Origin: an uncultured Clostridia bacterium
GTDB lineage: Bacteria > Bacillota > Clostridia > Lachnospirales > CAG-274
Reading direction: 5' to 3'
Length of the DNA stretch: 12,078 bases
Assembly (NCBI GenBank): GCA_910579745.1
Contig: CAJTVH010000004.1
Span: 29,922-41,999, forward strand
Under the pieces are notes generated by a model, which saw only the letters and a list, made by a program, of their open reading frames with translations, ran no database searches and had not been told where the DNA came from. Below are positions 1 to 7,132 of the stretch, in pieces. The translations under genes were made by a program, and so were the position numbers. Each line of letters begins with the position of its first letter. The stretch's first letter is position 1.

Positions 1-14
1 TTTTGACATAATTC

Positions 15-20
15 TATAAT
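15..20 (+). promoter_or_regulatory. Possible -10 box for the GLUG/cohesin surface protein gene
   Basis: A TATAAT hexamer lies about 50 bases before the start codon at 70. Its -35 partner would fall before the window. A TTGACA at 3-8 is only 6 bp away, too close to act with it as a normal sigma-A pair. The gene's ribosome binding site, AAGGAG ending at 60, sits 9 nt before the ATG. Confidence 0.3.
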
Positions 21-69
21 AGTCAAATCAAATTTAACGTTTTTTTAATAAAAAAAGGAGAATGTTTAT

Positions 70-2112
70 ATGAAAAAATTATTGAATCTAACCATATGCG
101 CGATTTTAACATTTATATTTTTTTCTTTAAGCTGCGTTATCGCTTACGCCGTTGAAATGGATGGTTTCGGCACAGAAGACGCCCCGTATTTAATAAAAAA
201 TGAGGAACAGCTTTTAGCGATATTAAACGATGAGTACTCAGCTTCGGCTTATTACAGATTGGAAAACGATATAGAGCTTATAACGAGAAGCTGGGTTCCC
301 ATAGGGGCATTGTCGGAAAACGGTTTTTCCGGAAACTTCGATGGAAATAATCATAAAATAATAAATCTTACAATAGGATCCGCCACAAATTCCCATGAAA
401 ATATTGGTTTTTTTTCAGAAAACACGGGAACAATCTCAAATCTTACCATCGAGGTATCATCAATAATCGGTAATAAATTTACCGGTGTTATCGCCGGCTC
501 AAATAAGGGAACAATAAAAAATTGCGACGTATCGGGATTAGTTTCCGCTGATAATCCGTACAATGAGGAAACTTCCCTCGGAGGAATCACCGGAAACAAT
601 TTCGGCACAATAGCAAACTGTTCATCAAGCGTCATAATTAAAAACGGAAACGCTAAGACCGGCGGTATAGCCGGTTATTCTGAGGGAGAAATCTCAAAAT
701 GCGAGTTTAACGGAATCGCCAAAGATTTAGATACAATTTATTTCGGTGGAATTGCCGGATACACAAAAGGAAATATAACAAACTGCTCAAACACCGGAAC
801 AATAAACACATATCTTAGATACCTCGGAGGCATAGCTGGTTACTCAGAAAGCGGTTTAATAACTTTCTGCTCAAACGTCTCAAACATAACAAGCACAACG
901 GCTTACGACAGCTATATTGGAGGACTTATAGGCCTTAACAAAGGGGCGGAAATTGAAAATAGTTACTCAATAGGAAATATAACTTGCTTAAATACCTCTC
1001 GTTATAATACATACGTCGGTGGCTTTATAGGGTATAATGAGTCTGAAAATTACATAAAAACAAGTTATTGTTCCGGCAAAGTCATAGGTAAAACGGCGAG
1101 TGCTTTCTCGAACGGCACATCGTCGCTTTACGCAAATTGTTTTTATAATAAAACTGTACAGGATACAGCTGAAAACTGGGTTTTCGGTCTTTCTGAAACT
1201 GATATGAAGGATATATCAAATCAAAATAAAAATTATACTTTTTGGGACTTTAATTCTGTATGGGGAATGAATAAAGATATAAACGACGGTTATCCATATC
1301 TTCTCTCACACATTGAGCCCGTTACTGGAATAACAGTTTCAGAAACCGCTCTGACTCTGGCGCTAGGCGAGACAATAAAAATAGAGGCGGAAGTTGTTCC
1401 GAAAAACGCCACAAACAAAACATATACATGGGCCTCGTCTGATAAAAACACCGCCCTAGTCGATACTAACGGGGTAATTACAGCAAAAGGCATAGGTTCC
1501 GCGATAATAACAGCTAAGTCAAACGACGGGAACTTTACGGCGGCATGTAAAATAACAGTTACGGCAAATACAAGTTTAAATGAGACTTTAATTTTTAAAG
1601 TTGATGATTTCTCAACTGTAAAAGGACAAAAAATATCTGTCCCTGTAAGACTTCTTACAGGAAATTCAACAGGTATATCCTCTCTTTCAGTTGATATACG
1701 TTATAGCGACATGTATTTAAAACCCATCGCCGACTCTTTTAAAAATGGTAATTTATTTTCTGATATAAATTTCAGCGTAGATACAGTAAACAAAGTTATA
1801 CATATAACAGCTAAATCTAACGAAAACACAATAGGAGCCGGAATACTTTGTTATTTGGAATTTAAAACGGCAGGATCTTTTAACAGAGATGTCTCGTCAA
1901 AATTAATAATGACAGTCAGGGAATTAAAAGCAATATCGGGAACAAATGTTAAGAATTTAAAATCTTCCGCTTATGAGGGAATTATCACAATAAATAATAT
2001 TATGTACGGAGATTTAGACGGAAATAATTCTGTAACAGCGGCGGACGCGGCTCTGCTTTTAGAAAAATCGTTAAATTCTGATTTCCGATTCCCTATAGAA
2101 ACTGAAGATTAA
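70..2112 (+). CDS. Secreted GLUG-repeat protein with BIG2, cohesin-like and half-dockerin modules
   Basis: A 680-residue protein with a signal peptide at about 1-27 (hydrophobic core, then AYA before VEM). Residues 108-340 hold about eight imperfect repeats of the GLUG type, with cores such as GGIAGYTKGNITNC. Residues 391-411 carry the Trp-rich segment (WDFNSVWG) that often follows such repeats. A BIG2 bacterial Ig-like domain spans about 418-498 (VTGITVSE through ITVTA). Residues 505-643 read as a cohesin-like beta-sandwich (KGQKISVPV, GISSLSVDIRYS, GILCYLEFKT). The C-terminus has one dockerin F-hand at 646-668, with likely calcium ligands D648, D650, N652 and D659; the usual second F-hand is absent. 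There is no LPXTG sorting signal, SLH domain or C-terminal membrane anchor, so surface retention would need cohesin-dockerin contacts or other binding. I see no catalytic domain. Known of the families: GLUG and BIG2 modules occur in adhesins, and cohesin-dockerin pairs build cellulosome-like complexes. Inferred role: extracellular adhesin or assembly protein. The start is supported by AAGGAG 9 nt upstream. Confidence 0.9.
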   Translation: MKKLLNLTICAILTFIFFSLSCVIAYAVEMDGFGTEDAPYLIKNEEQLLAILNDEYSASAYYRLENDIELITRSWVPIGALSENGFSGNFDGNNHKIINLTIGSATNSHENIGFFSENTGTISNLTIEVSSIIGNKFTGVIAGSNKGTIKNCDVSGLVSADNPYNEETSLGGITGNNFGTIANCSSSVIIKNGNAKTGGIAGYSEGEISKCEFNGIAKDLDTIYFGGIAGYTKGNITNCSNTGTINTYLRYLGGIAGYSESGLITFCSNVSNITSTTAYDSYIGGLIGLNKGAEIENSYSIGNITCLNTSRYNTYVGGFIGYNESENYIKTSYCSGKVIGKTASAFSNGTSSLYANCFYNKTVQDTAENWVFGLSETDMKDISNQNKNYTFWDFNSVWGMNKDINDGYPYLLSHIEPVTGITVSETALTLALGETIKIEAEVVPKNATNKTYTWASSDKNTALVDTNGVITAKGIGSAIITAKSNDGNFTAACKITVTANTSLNETLIFKVDDFSTVKGQKISVPVRLLTGNSTGISSLSVDIRYSDMYLKPIADSFKNGNLFSDINFSVDTVNKVIHITAKSNENTIGAGILCYLEFKTAGSFNRDVSSKLIMTVRELKAISGTNVKNLKSSAYEGIITINNIMYGDLDGNNSVTAADAALLLEKSLNSDFRFPIETED

Positions 2113-2133
2113 GTAAATAAATCATATAATAAT

Positions 2134-2178
2134 AAAAAACGTTTTAGAAGTTAAAATTAATTTCTAAAACGTTTTTTT
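2134..2178. terminator. Bidirectional intrinsic terminator between the surface-protein gene and proA
   Basis: The 16-nt arms at 2134-2149 and 2162-2177 are perfectly complementary (core ACGTTTTAGAA) around a 12-nt loop. The right arm ends in seven Ts and the left arm begins with six As, so it can stop transcripts from both sides. It starts about 20 nt after the stop codon of the surface-protein gene and lies about 170 nt past the end of proA on the opposite strand. Confidence 0.88.
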
Positions 2179-2343
2179 ACATCCTATAATATCCACTATA
2201 CTTAAAAAATCAATAAAATTTATTATTTCCTAAAATTTAACTGATATAAATTTGACTTTCTCAAAAACTTTCTTACCACTAAAAATTCACACAATACGAT
2301 ATTTCTTAGCTTTAAACTAAAATATTAAAAATAATATTTACAA

Positions 2344-3585
2344 TTATTGCCTGATTTGACCATTTCCATAAATAATATATTTTGTGGTTGTAATCGCTTT
2401 AAGCCCCATAGGTCCTCTTGCGTGAAGCTTTTGCGTGCTTATTCCTATTTCCGCTCCGAAACCAAACTCATTTCCGTCGGTAAATCTTGTGGAAGCGTTT
2501 ACATAAACAGCGGCTGAATCAACTTCAGTGATAAACTTTTCAGCGTTTGTATAATTTTGAGTAACAATAGCTTCCGAATGTCCTGTAGAATATTTCTGAA
2601 TATGAGAAACGGCCTCATCAATATCAGTGACAATTTTAACAGCCAGAATATAATCATGATACTCTGTCCGCCAATCTTCCTCTGTAGCTAAAACAGCGTC
2701 AGGAATTATCCTTAAAACATTTTCATCCCCTCGAATCACAACATTTTTTTCACGAAGAGCTTTTATGGCTAAAGGCAAATAATTATTGGCTATATTTTTA
2801 TGAACAAGTAATGTTTCACAGGCGTTACATACGCTCGGTCTCTGTGTTTTGGCGTTGACTATAATTTTCACCGCGTCTGGTATAATAGCCGTCTCGTCAA
2901 CAAAAGTATGGCAATTTCCAACGCCGGTTTCAATAACAGGCACAAGGCTGTTTTCAACAACAGCCTTAATAAGACCAGCTCCGCCTCTTGGTATAAGTAC
3001 ATCAATATAGTCTTTCATTCTCATCATAGCGATAGATGATTCCCTGCTTGTATCCTCTATAAGCTGAACAACATCAGGATTAATAATTCCTTTAAAAGCG
3101 TTCTTAAAAGTTTTAATAATAGCTTTGTTTGAGTTTATGGCCTCTTTTCCTCCTCTTAAAATAACAGCGCTCCCCGCTTTAAAACAAAGCCCGAAAGCGT
3201 CAGAAGTAACATTTGGCCTCGCCTCATAAATCATCCCTATAACTCCCATCGGAACTCTTTTTCTTCCAACCCTTAATCCATTAGGAAGAGTTTTCATATC
3301 AATAACTTCGCCTATAGGGTCATCAAGCTTTACAAGCTGTAAAAGACCGTCGGCCATGTCCAAAACACGCTGTTTTGTTAATGTAAGTCTTTCAGCCATA
3401 ACATTTGAAATCCTGTTAGCTTTCGCCGTGTCAAGGTCTTTTTTATTTTCCTCAAGAATAAAATCTATATTTTTAATAAGGGCTTCCGCTGATAATTTTA
3501 AAACCTCGTTTTTTTGAACCGTAGAAATTTTAAGCATATCAAATGCCGCTTTTTTAGCTATAATTCCTATATCATTTAAATCCAT
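2344..3585 (-). CDS. proA: Gamma-glutamyl phosphate reductase (glutamate-5-semialdehyde dehydrogenase)
   Basis: A 413-residue protein of normal family length. It reduces gamma-glutamyl phosphate with NADPH to glutamate-5-semialdehyde, the second step of proline synthesis, in the cytoplasm. Visible landmarks: VPMGVIGMIYEARPNVT (111-127), where the substrate- and cofactor-binding half begins; RGGKEA (144-149); RGGAGLI (200-206); and KTQRPSVCNACETLL (246-260), containing the catalytic thiol, most likely Cys253. The ProA signature around YSTGHSEAI lies at 332-340. The C-terminus has the conserved RFTDGNEFGFGAEIGIST stretch (367-384) and the HARGPMGL motif (388-395). The start has a good AGGGGG-type ribosome binding site. 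It is the last gene of a cluster with proB, 24 nt after the cyclo-ligase gene. All expected motifs are intact. Confidence 0.97.
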   Translation of the reverse strand: MDLNDIGIIAKKAAFDMLKISTVQKNEVLKLSAEALIKNIDFILEENKKDLDTAKANRISNVMAERLTLTKQRVLDMADGLLQLVKLDDPIGEVIDMKTLPNGLRVGRKRVPMGVIGMIYEARPNVTSDAFGLCFKAGSAVILRGGKEAINSNKAIIKTFKNAFKGIINPDVVQLIEDTSRESSIAMMRMKDYIDVLIPRGGAGLIKAVVENSLVPVIETGVGNCHTFVDETAIIPDAVKIIVNAKTQRPSVCNACETLLVHKNIANNYLPLAIKALREKNVVIRGDENVLRIIPDAVLATEEDWRTEYHDYILAVKIVTDIDEAVSHIQKYSTGHSEAIVTQNYTNAEKFITEVDSAAVYVNASTRFTDGNEFGFGAEIGISTQKLHARGPMGLKAITTTKYIIYGNGQIRQ

Positions 3586-3609
3586 AACAAGCCAATCCCC
3601 CTATAAAAC

Positions 3610-4200
3610 TCAATTATAATAATATAAATCTTTCCTTATAAATATTTTCTCATTTTCCGACAATATAATATCCACCGGTATATCAAACTCATCATTAAAT
3701 ACTTCATCCGAAATTTGAAAATCAAAAGCCAAGCCTATATTAAAAAAACTATCCGCCTCACTTAAATACTTATCATAAAATCCGCCGCCATACCCAAGCC
3801 TGTGACCACTTCTTGAAAAAGCTAAAGCAGGAACAATAATCGCCGTCTCAAAATCAGAATTTAACACCTTGTCAAAGTCAAGCTTCGGTTCAAATATCCC
3901 TAATTTATTTTTTGAGAGTTCCTCAAACCCTTTTATCTCAACAAAAAACATCTCACGTTTTTTCCCCGACATAACAGGAACACACACTATTTTACCGTCA
4001 TCTAAAGCCCTTTTGATAATAATTGACGTAACAAATTCTGACTTATAATTAATGTACACGAATACTTTTTTCACATCCTTATATAATTTCATATCAAAAA
4101 AAGCATCACAAACTTTAAGACTTCTCCTATAAATTTCATCATAAGAGATAATGTTTCTTTTTTGTGTAAAAATTTTTCGCAAAGTCTTTTTGTCCGTCAT
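3610..4200 (-). CDS. 5-formyltetrahydrofolate cyclo-ligase (methenyl-THF synthetase, YgfA/MTHFS family)
   Basis: A 196-residue cytoplasmic enzyme of normal family length. The family converts 5-formyl-THF to 5,10-methenyl-THF with ATP, returning a stored or inhibitory folate to the one-carbon pool. Seen in the sequence: the N-terminal basic helix KKTLRKIFTQKRNII (4-18) typical of the family; PALAFSRSGHRLGYGGGFYD (124-143), whose GYGGGFYDKYL core (137-147) is the diagnostic nucleotide-binding motif; and the later FDFQ and PVDIIL segments. The start is supported by GAGGGTG upstream. It lies between proB (85 nt upstream in transcription order) and proA (24 nt downstream), so it is probably cotranscribed with them, although its reaction is not part of proline synthesis. 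I give no symbol because naming differs between lineages. Confidence 0.93.
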   Translation of the reverse strand: MTDKKTLRKIFTQKRNIISYDEIYRRSLKVCDAFFDMKLYKDVKKVFVYINYKSEFVTSIIIKRALDDGKIVCVPVMSGKKREMFFVEIKGFEELSKNKLGIFEPKLDFDKVLNSDFETAIIVPALAFSRSGHRLGYGGGFYDKYLSEADSFFNIGLAFDFQISDEVFNDEFDIPVDIILSENEKIFIRKDLYYYN

Positions 4201-4285
4201 AATCTGTATTCACCCTCAAAAAAGCAAAAGATTATTTTATCTATAGTTTTCCAAATTAATTTTTAATTTTAATATCTTCTTAAAA

Positions 4286-5086
4286 TCAATTCGCCGTAAA
4301 TAAAGTCCCGACATTTTTTCCCTCTATAATATCAAAAACAACTGTAGGCTTTTCCCCTGAAGCTATTATCATATCAATGCCGTTGTCATTAACAAATTTA
4401 GCCGCTTTAACTTTTGTAACCATACCGCCTGTTCCAAGAGAACTGTTAGAACCGCCCGCAAGACTATAAATCTCATCATTTACACCAAACACCGTGTGAA
4501 TTATTTCAGCGTCTGAGTTTATATTGGGATCTCCTCTATACATACCGTCAATATCCGATAAAATAATTAATAAATCGCTCTTCAAAAGTTTGGCGACATA
4601 TGCCGAAAGAGTATCGTTATCACTGAACTCGTTAAGCTCCTCAATAGCAACTGTGTCATTTTCATTTACAATAGGAATAACCCCTAATTTAAGGAGCTCT
4701 TCCATTGTGTTTTTAGCGTTTCTTCTTTTAACTTCATGGTCAAAAATTCCTTTTGTTATTAAAATCTGAGCAACCTTTTGATTATATTCCATAAAAAACT
4801 TTTGATATATCTGCATAAGGACAGCCTGCCCCACAGCTGACGCTGCCTGTTTGCCAACAATGTCTTTCGGTCTTTCTTTAAGACCAAGCCTGTCGGCGCC
4901 CACCGCTATAGCGCCTGAGGATACAAGAATAACGTCCTTTCCCCTGTTTCTTAAATCGGTCAAAACCCACGATAAGTTGTCAATTTTTTTAAAATCCATA
5001 CAGCCGTTATCATAAGTAAGTGAGGTAGTTCCGACTTTAACAACTATCCTTTTATGTTTATTCAATTTTTCCCTGTAACTATCCAT
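4286..5086 (-). CDS. proB: Glutamate 5-kinase, short form without PUA domain
   Basis: A 266-residue amino-acid kinase that phosphorylates the gamma-carboxylate of glutamate, the first step of proline synthesis. Motifs in order: VKVGTTSLT (17-25, phosphate-binding loop), LVSSGAIAVGADRLGL (54-69), the helix RRNAKNTMEELL (121-132), IPIVNENDTVAIEE (137-150, glutamate and feedback site region), FSDNDTLSA (154-162, usually FGDND), SDIDGMY (177-183) and GTGGMVTKVKAAK (218-230). The protein ends after the kinase domain. The enterobacterial enzyme is about 100 residues longer and carries a C-terminal PUA domain; forms without PUA are known in Firmicutes, so this is not a truncation. The start is preceded by GGGCG at a usable distance, a weaker ribosome binding site than its neighbours have. 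It leads the proB, cyclo-ligase, proA cluster. No proC is seen in the window. Confidence 0.96.
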   Translation of the reverse strand: MDSYREKLNKHKRIVVKVGTTSLTYDNGCMDFKKIDNLSWVLTDLRNRGKDVILVSSGAIAVGADRLGLKERPKDIVGKQAASAVGQAVLMQIYQKFFMEYNQKVAQILITKGIFDHEVKRRNAKNTMEELLKLGVIPIVNENDTVAIEELNEFSDNDTLSAYVAKLLKSDLLIILSDIDGMYRGDPNINSDAEIIHTVFGVNDEIYSLAGGSNSSLGTGGMVTKVKAAKFVNDNGIDMIIASGEKPTVVFDIIEGKNVGTLFTAN

Positions 5087-5426
5087 ATCAATCGCCCGTC
5101 TAAATTTATATTAATAATTTTCCATAACGCCTCTACGCATATAAAAATCAATGTCCTTACTCAAATACTTGCCTTGTATAAGATTTACATTATAAATTCG
5201 CAAAATTTTTAACACCAAACAATAAAATAATTCCTTAACATATCAAGTTTATTAAAATTTTATTGCTCATTCTTCTATTGTTTCACTATAAGAAAAATAT
5301 GTTTCAGATTTGTTTTTTGTGATTTCTGAGATTGTTTCAATTTTCAGATAACCGCAGTCAAATCTTAACCGCGAAATATATAAATCTAACAAATAAATGT
5401 AAGTAAAAAACTATAAATGAAAAAGA
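5087..5426. other. Intergenic region upstream of proB; no gene seen
   Basis: About 340 AT-rich bases between the zinc-ribbon gene and proB, both on the minus strand. It holds a candidate proB promoter (5189-5218) and, at 5262-5295, a stretch that matches 9081-9114 at 26 of 34 ungapped positions. I looked for the T-box antiterminator core, known upstream of proline genes in some Firmicutes, and did not find it. No clear terminator for the zinc-ribbon gene was found either. Confidence 0.6.
5189..5218 (-). promoter_or_regulatory. Candidate sigma-A promoter for the proB cluster
   Basis: Reading the minus strand, TTGGTG (5218-5213) is followed by an 18-bp spacer and a perfect TATAAT (5194-5189). 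The -10 box is ideal; the -35 box matches only in its TTG. Transcription would start near 5182, giving a proB leader of about 95 nt. Confidence 0.4.
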
Positions 5427-6548
5427 TTACGCCTCACTCACGGCTTCCACATCATCCTCAGAAACGTCAAAACTCTCAAAAACTTCTTTTCCATTTTTAA
5501 ACTCGTCAATATACTTATTAAACTCTTCTTCAGACACAGCGGTTTCATCTGAGTTCGTCTGGTCAGTCTGCTGACTAAAATCCATATATTGATAAGCAAA
5601 ACCTTCCGTCTGAGGGTCTTTGCTTTTTACAAGAACTTTTTCAGGGGTCAAACCAAATATAAAGTCACAATTATTATCCTCCGCATTCTTACCGCCATAC
5701 TCCACAAAAGTATAATTACTCATTTTAAATACTCCGTATTGCTCAAATCCTAAACCTGAACCATACATACTGTCAAAAGCCTCTTTCGCTTTCTCATCAT
5801 CATCAAGAGAAAGCTGAAGCTTAACAAAATCAATACTTTCCTTAGGCGCTTCCAAAACATTTTTTAAACATACGAGAAATTCTTTCTCATTCTCTCCGTT
5901 AGAAGCTGACATTTCAATATTTTCAATAAGTTCTCCGCCAATACCGTTAAACATACCTATTTTATACTCGCCTGAATTATCCTTTCTGGCGATGTAAACC
6001 ATTTTCATGGAAATACCGTCTTTTGAGTTAATCTCAAAAAGAAGTTCTTTCTCACTGTCTCCGCCTATTATATCAGCAAGATAATATTTATCAACACTAT
6101 AACCTTTTTCAGTTATATATTTTTTAAAACTCCCACTTTCTTTAACCTGTTCAAATATTCTCTCAGGAGAACTGTTATAAATAGTAACAGCCGAAATACA
6201 TACAACACCTATAATAACAATGCATACAATACCTAAAAATAACCCTTTAACAAACTTTTCCGCCTTTCCGCTCTTTTGGACATTTCCAAAAGCGTCTGAA
6301 GATAAAACCTCTGAATTTTCAAAATCATCAATTTCTGACTCTTTTTCGGAAACAGTCATATCATCATTTAACTCACTTTCATCACTATTGTTTTTTATGA
6401 TTGACTCATCCTCACTGTTATCATTTTTTGAGATTTCTTCTAAAACTTTACCATCCGCAATCCCGCTTTTTTCAACACTTTCCCCACATTCAGGGCATAC
6501 CTTCGTACCTTCCTCAAGTTCCTTTCCGCACTTACCACAAACTAACAT
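5427..6548 (-). CDS. Zinc-ribbon single-pass membrane protein of unknown function
   Basis: A 373-residue protein. Residues 4-21 form a zinc ribbon with two CxxC pairs (Cys4, Cys7, Cys18, Cys21; CGKCGKE and CPECGES). Residues 25-95 are a low-complexity acidic and Ser-rich linker. One hydrophobic helix spans about 101-124. By the usual logic the ribbon end would be cytoplasmic and residues 125-373 would lie outside the cell. The outer part is acidic, rich in alternating hydrophobic and polar segments, and ends in a Glu/Asp/Ser-rich tail; I recognise no fold or catalytic motif in it. Similar zinc-ribbon plus single-helix proteins are common in Clostridia and mostly uncharacterised. A strong ribosome binding site (GGAGG, 9 nt before ATG) and a good promoter at 6650-6678 support the start. 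It appears to be transcribed alone, as 340 bp and a candidate promoter separate it from proB. Confidence 0.85.
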   Translation of the reverse strand: MLVCGKCGKELEEGTKVCPECGESVEKSGIADGKVLEEISKNDNSEDESIIKNNSDESELNDDMTVSEKESEIDDFENSEVLSSDAFGNVQKSGKAEKFVKGLFLGIVCIVIIGVVCISAVTIYNSSPERIFEQVKESGSFKKYITEKGYSVDKYYLADIIGGDSEKELLFEINSKDGISMKMVYIARKDNSGEYKIGMFNGIGGELIENIEMSASNGENEKEFLVCLKNVLEAPKESIDFVKLQLSLDDDEKAKEAFDSMYGSGLGFEQYGVFKMSNYTFVEYGGKNAEDNNCDFIFGLTPEKVLVKSKDPQTEGFAYQYMDFSQQTDQTNSDETAVSEEEFNKYIDEFKNGKEVFESFDVSEDDVEAVSEA

Positions 6549-6649
6549 AATAAAAAACCTCCATTATACTGAGAATAAGAACCGCCTCAAAATTTAATAA
6601 AAAATCATTTTAACTTTGACATAAGTTCCTATAATATATTTATTTGTTT

Positions 6650-6678
6650 ATTATAATAAAAATCAGACCGATTGTAAA
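6650..6678 (-). promoter_or_regulatory. Sigma-A promoter for the zinc-ribbon membrane protein gene
   Basis: On the minus strand, TTTACA (6678-6673), a 17-bp spacer and a perfect TATAAT (6655-6650). Eleven of twelve consensus bases match at ideal spacing. Transcription would begin near 6643, leaving a leader of about 95 nt. Confidence 0.75.
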
Positions 6679-6888
6679 TACAATTTATATATATTAAAAA
6701 AATATTTACAAAATCAATTTAATTTTTAAAATCAGCGCTTAAAACAATAAAACCCCGAAACAAATTTCCGTATAAACATATGAGCGACAAAGCCATAAAA
6801 AATATAATAAAATCATTCGTCTGCTCTTTATAACAAAAATTATTGTTTCAGAGTTTTATTTTATTATCAAAACATTTTCCCACTTATA

Positions 6889-6961
6889 GCGAACCAATAA
6901 AAGAATAAACAAATGGACTTTAATAAATCTAATATATCAAGGAATTATTTTATTGGTTCGC
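6889..6961. repeat. Intergenic inverted repeat / long hairpin
   Basis: The 14-nt arms at 6889-6902 (GCGAACCAATAAAA) and 6948-6961 are perfect inverted copies. Pairing continues inward past one mismatch for three more pairs (AAT against ATT). The loop of about 39-45 nt is AT-rich. No T-run follows on either strand, so it does not look like an intrinsic terminator. It could be a short non-autonomous mobile repeat (MITE-like), an RNA processing hairpin or a protein-binding palindrome. The left arm is preceded by TATA; on the right, ACTATAG appears about 20 nt beyond the arm. Confidence 0.7.
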
Positions 6962-7132
6962 GCTAAAAATTTCGCGAATTACTATAGGACATATCTAAAA
7001 CTATAATAAGTCACTTAAATTATACAAAAATATAAAAAATAAAACGAAAAGGCTTCAATTTTATTATATTCTTCGTAATTTTTTACACTTATATTAGTTC
7101 TTAGACACACTCTAAATTCTTATAATTTTTTA

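Larger units (their letters stand above)
6549..7132. other. Intergenic region between zinc-ribbon and L,D-transpeptidase genes; no gene seen
   Basis: About 580 very AT-rich bases. It holds the zinc-ribbon promoter (6650-6678), a small stem with one bulge (GAGC-GAC at 6782-6788 against GTC and GCTC at 6819-6826) and the strong 73-bp hairpin at 6889-6961. TTCGCGAA, an 8-bp palindrome, lies at 6971-6978 just beyond that hairpin. No open frame with a convincing start was found on either strand. Confidence 0.6.

Noticed and set aside
351..635. Open frame of 94 codons on the minus strand
   Set aside because: Lies wholly inside the GLUG repeats on the other strand, with no family features.
5087..5426. 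Possible T-box leader upstream of proB
   Set aside because: The conserved antiterminator core was not found on the minus strand, nor a specifier-like stem before it.
6220..6597. Open frame of 125 codons on the plus strand, Ser/Phe-rich
   Set aside because: Antisense of the zinc-ribbon and acidic linker region. The Ser/Phe bias is the complement of Glu/Asp/Lys codons.
6948..6970. GGTTCGC resembling a tRNA T-loop
   Set aside because: It is one arm of the 14-bp inverted repeat; no acceptor, D or anticodon stems surround it.
7041..7076. Loose ACGAA / TTCGT pairing downstream of the L,D-transpeptidase gene, with T-rich sequence after it on the minus strand
   Set aside because: Only five continuous pairs with a large loop; not distinguishable from chance in this composition.
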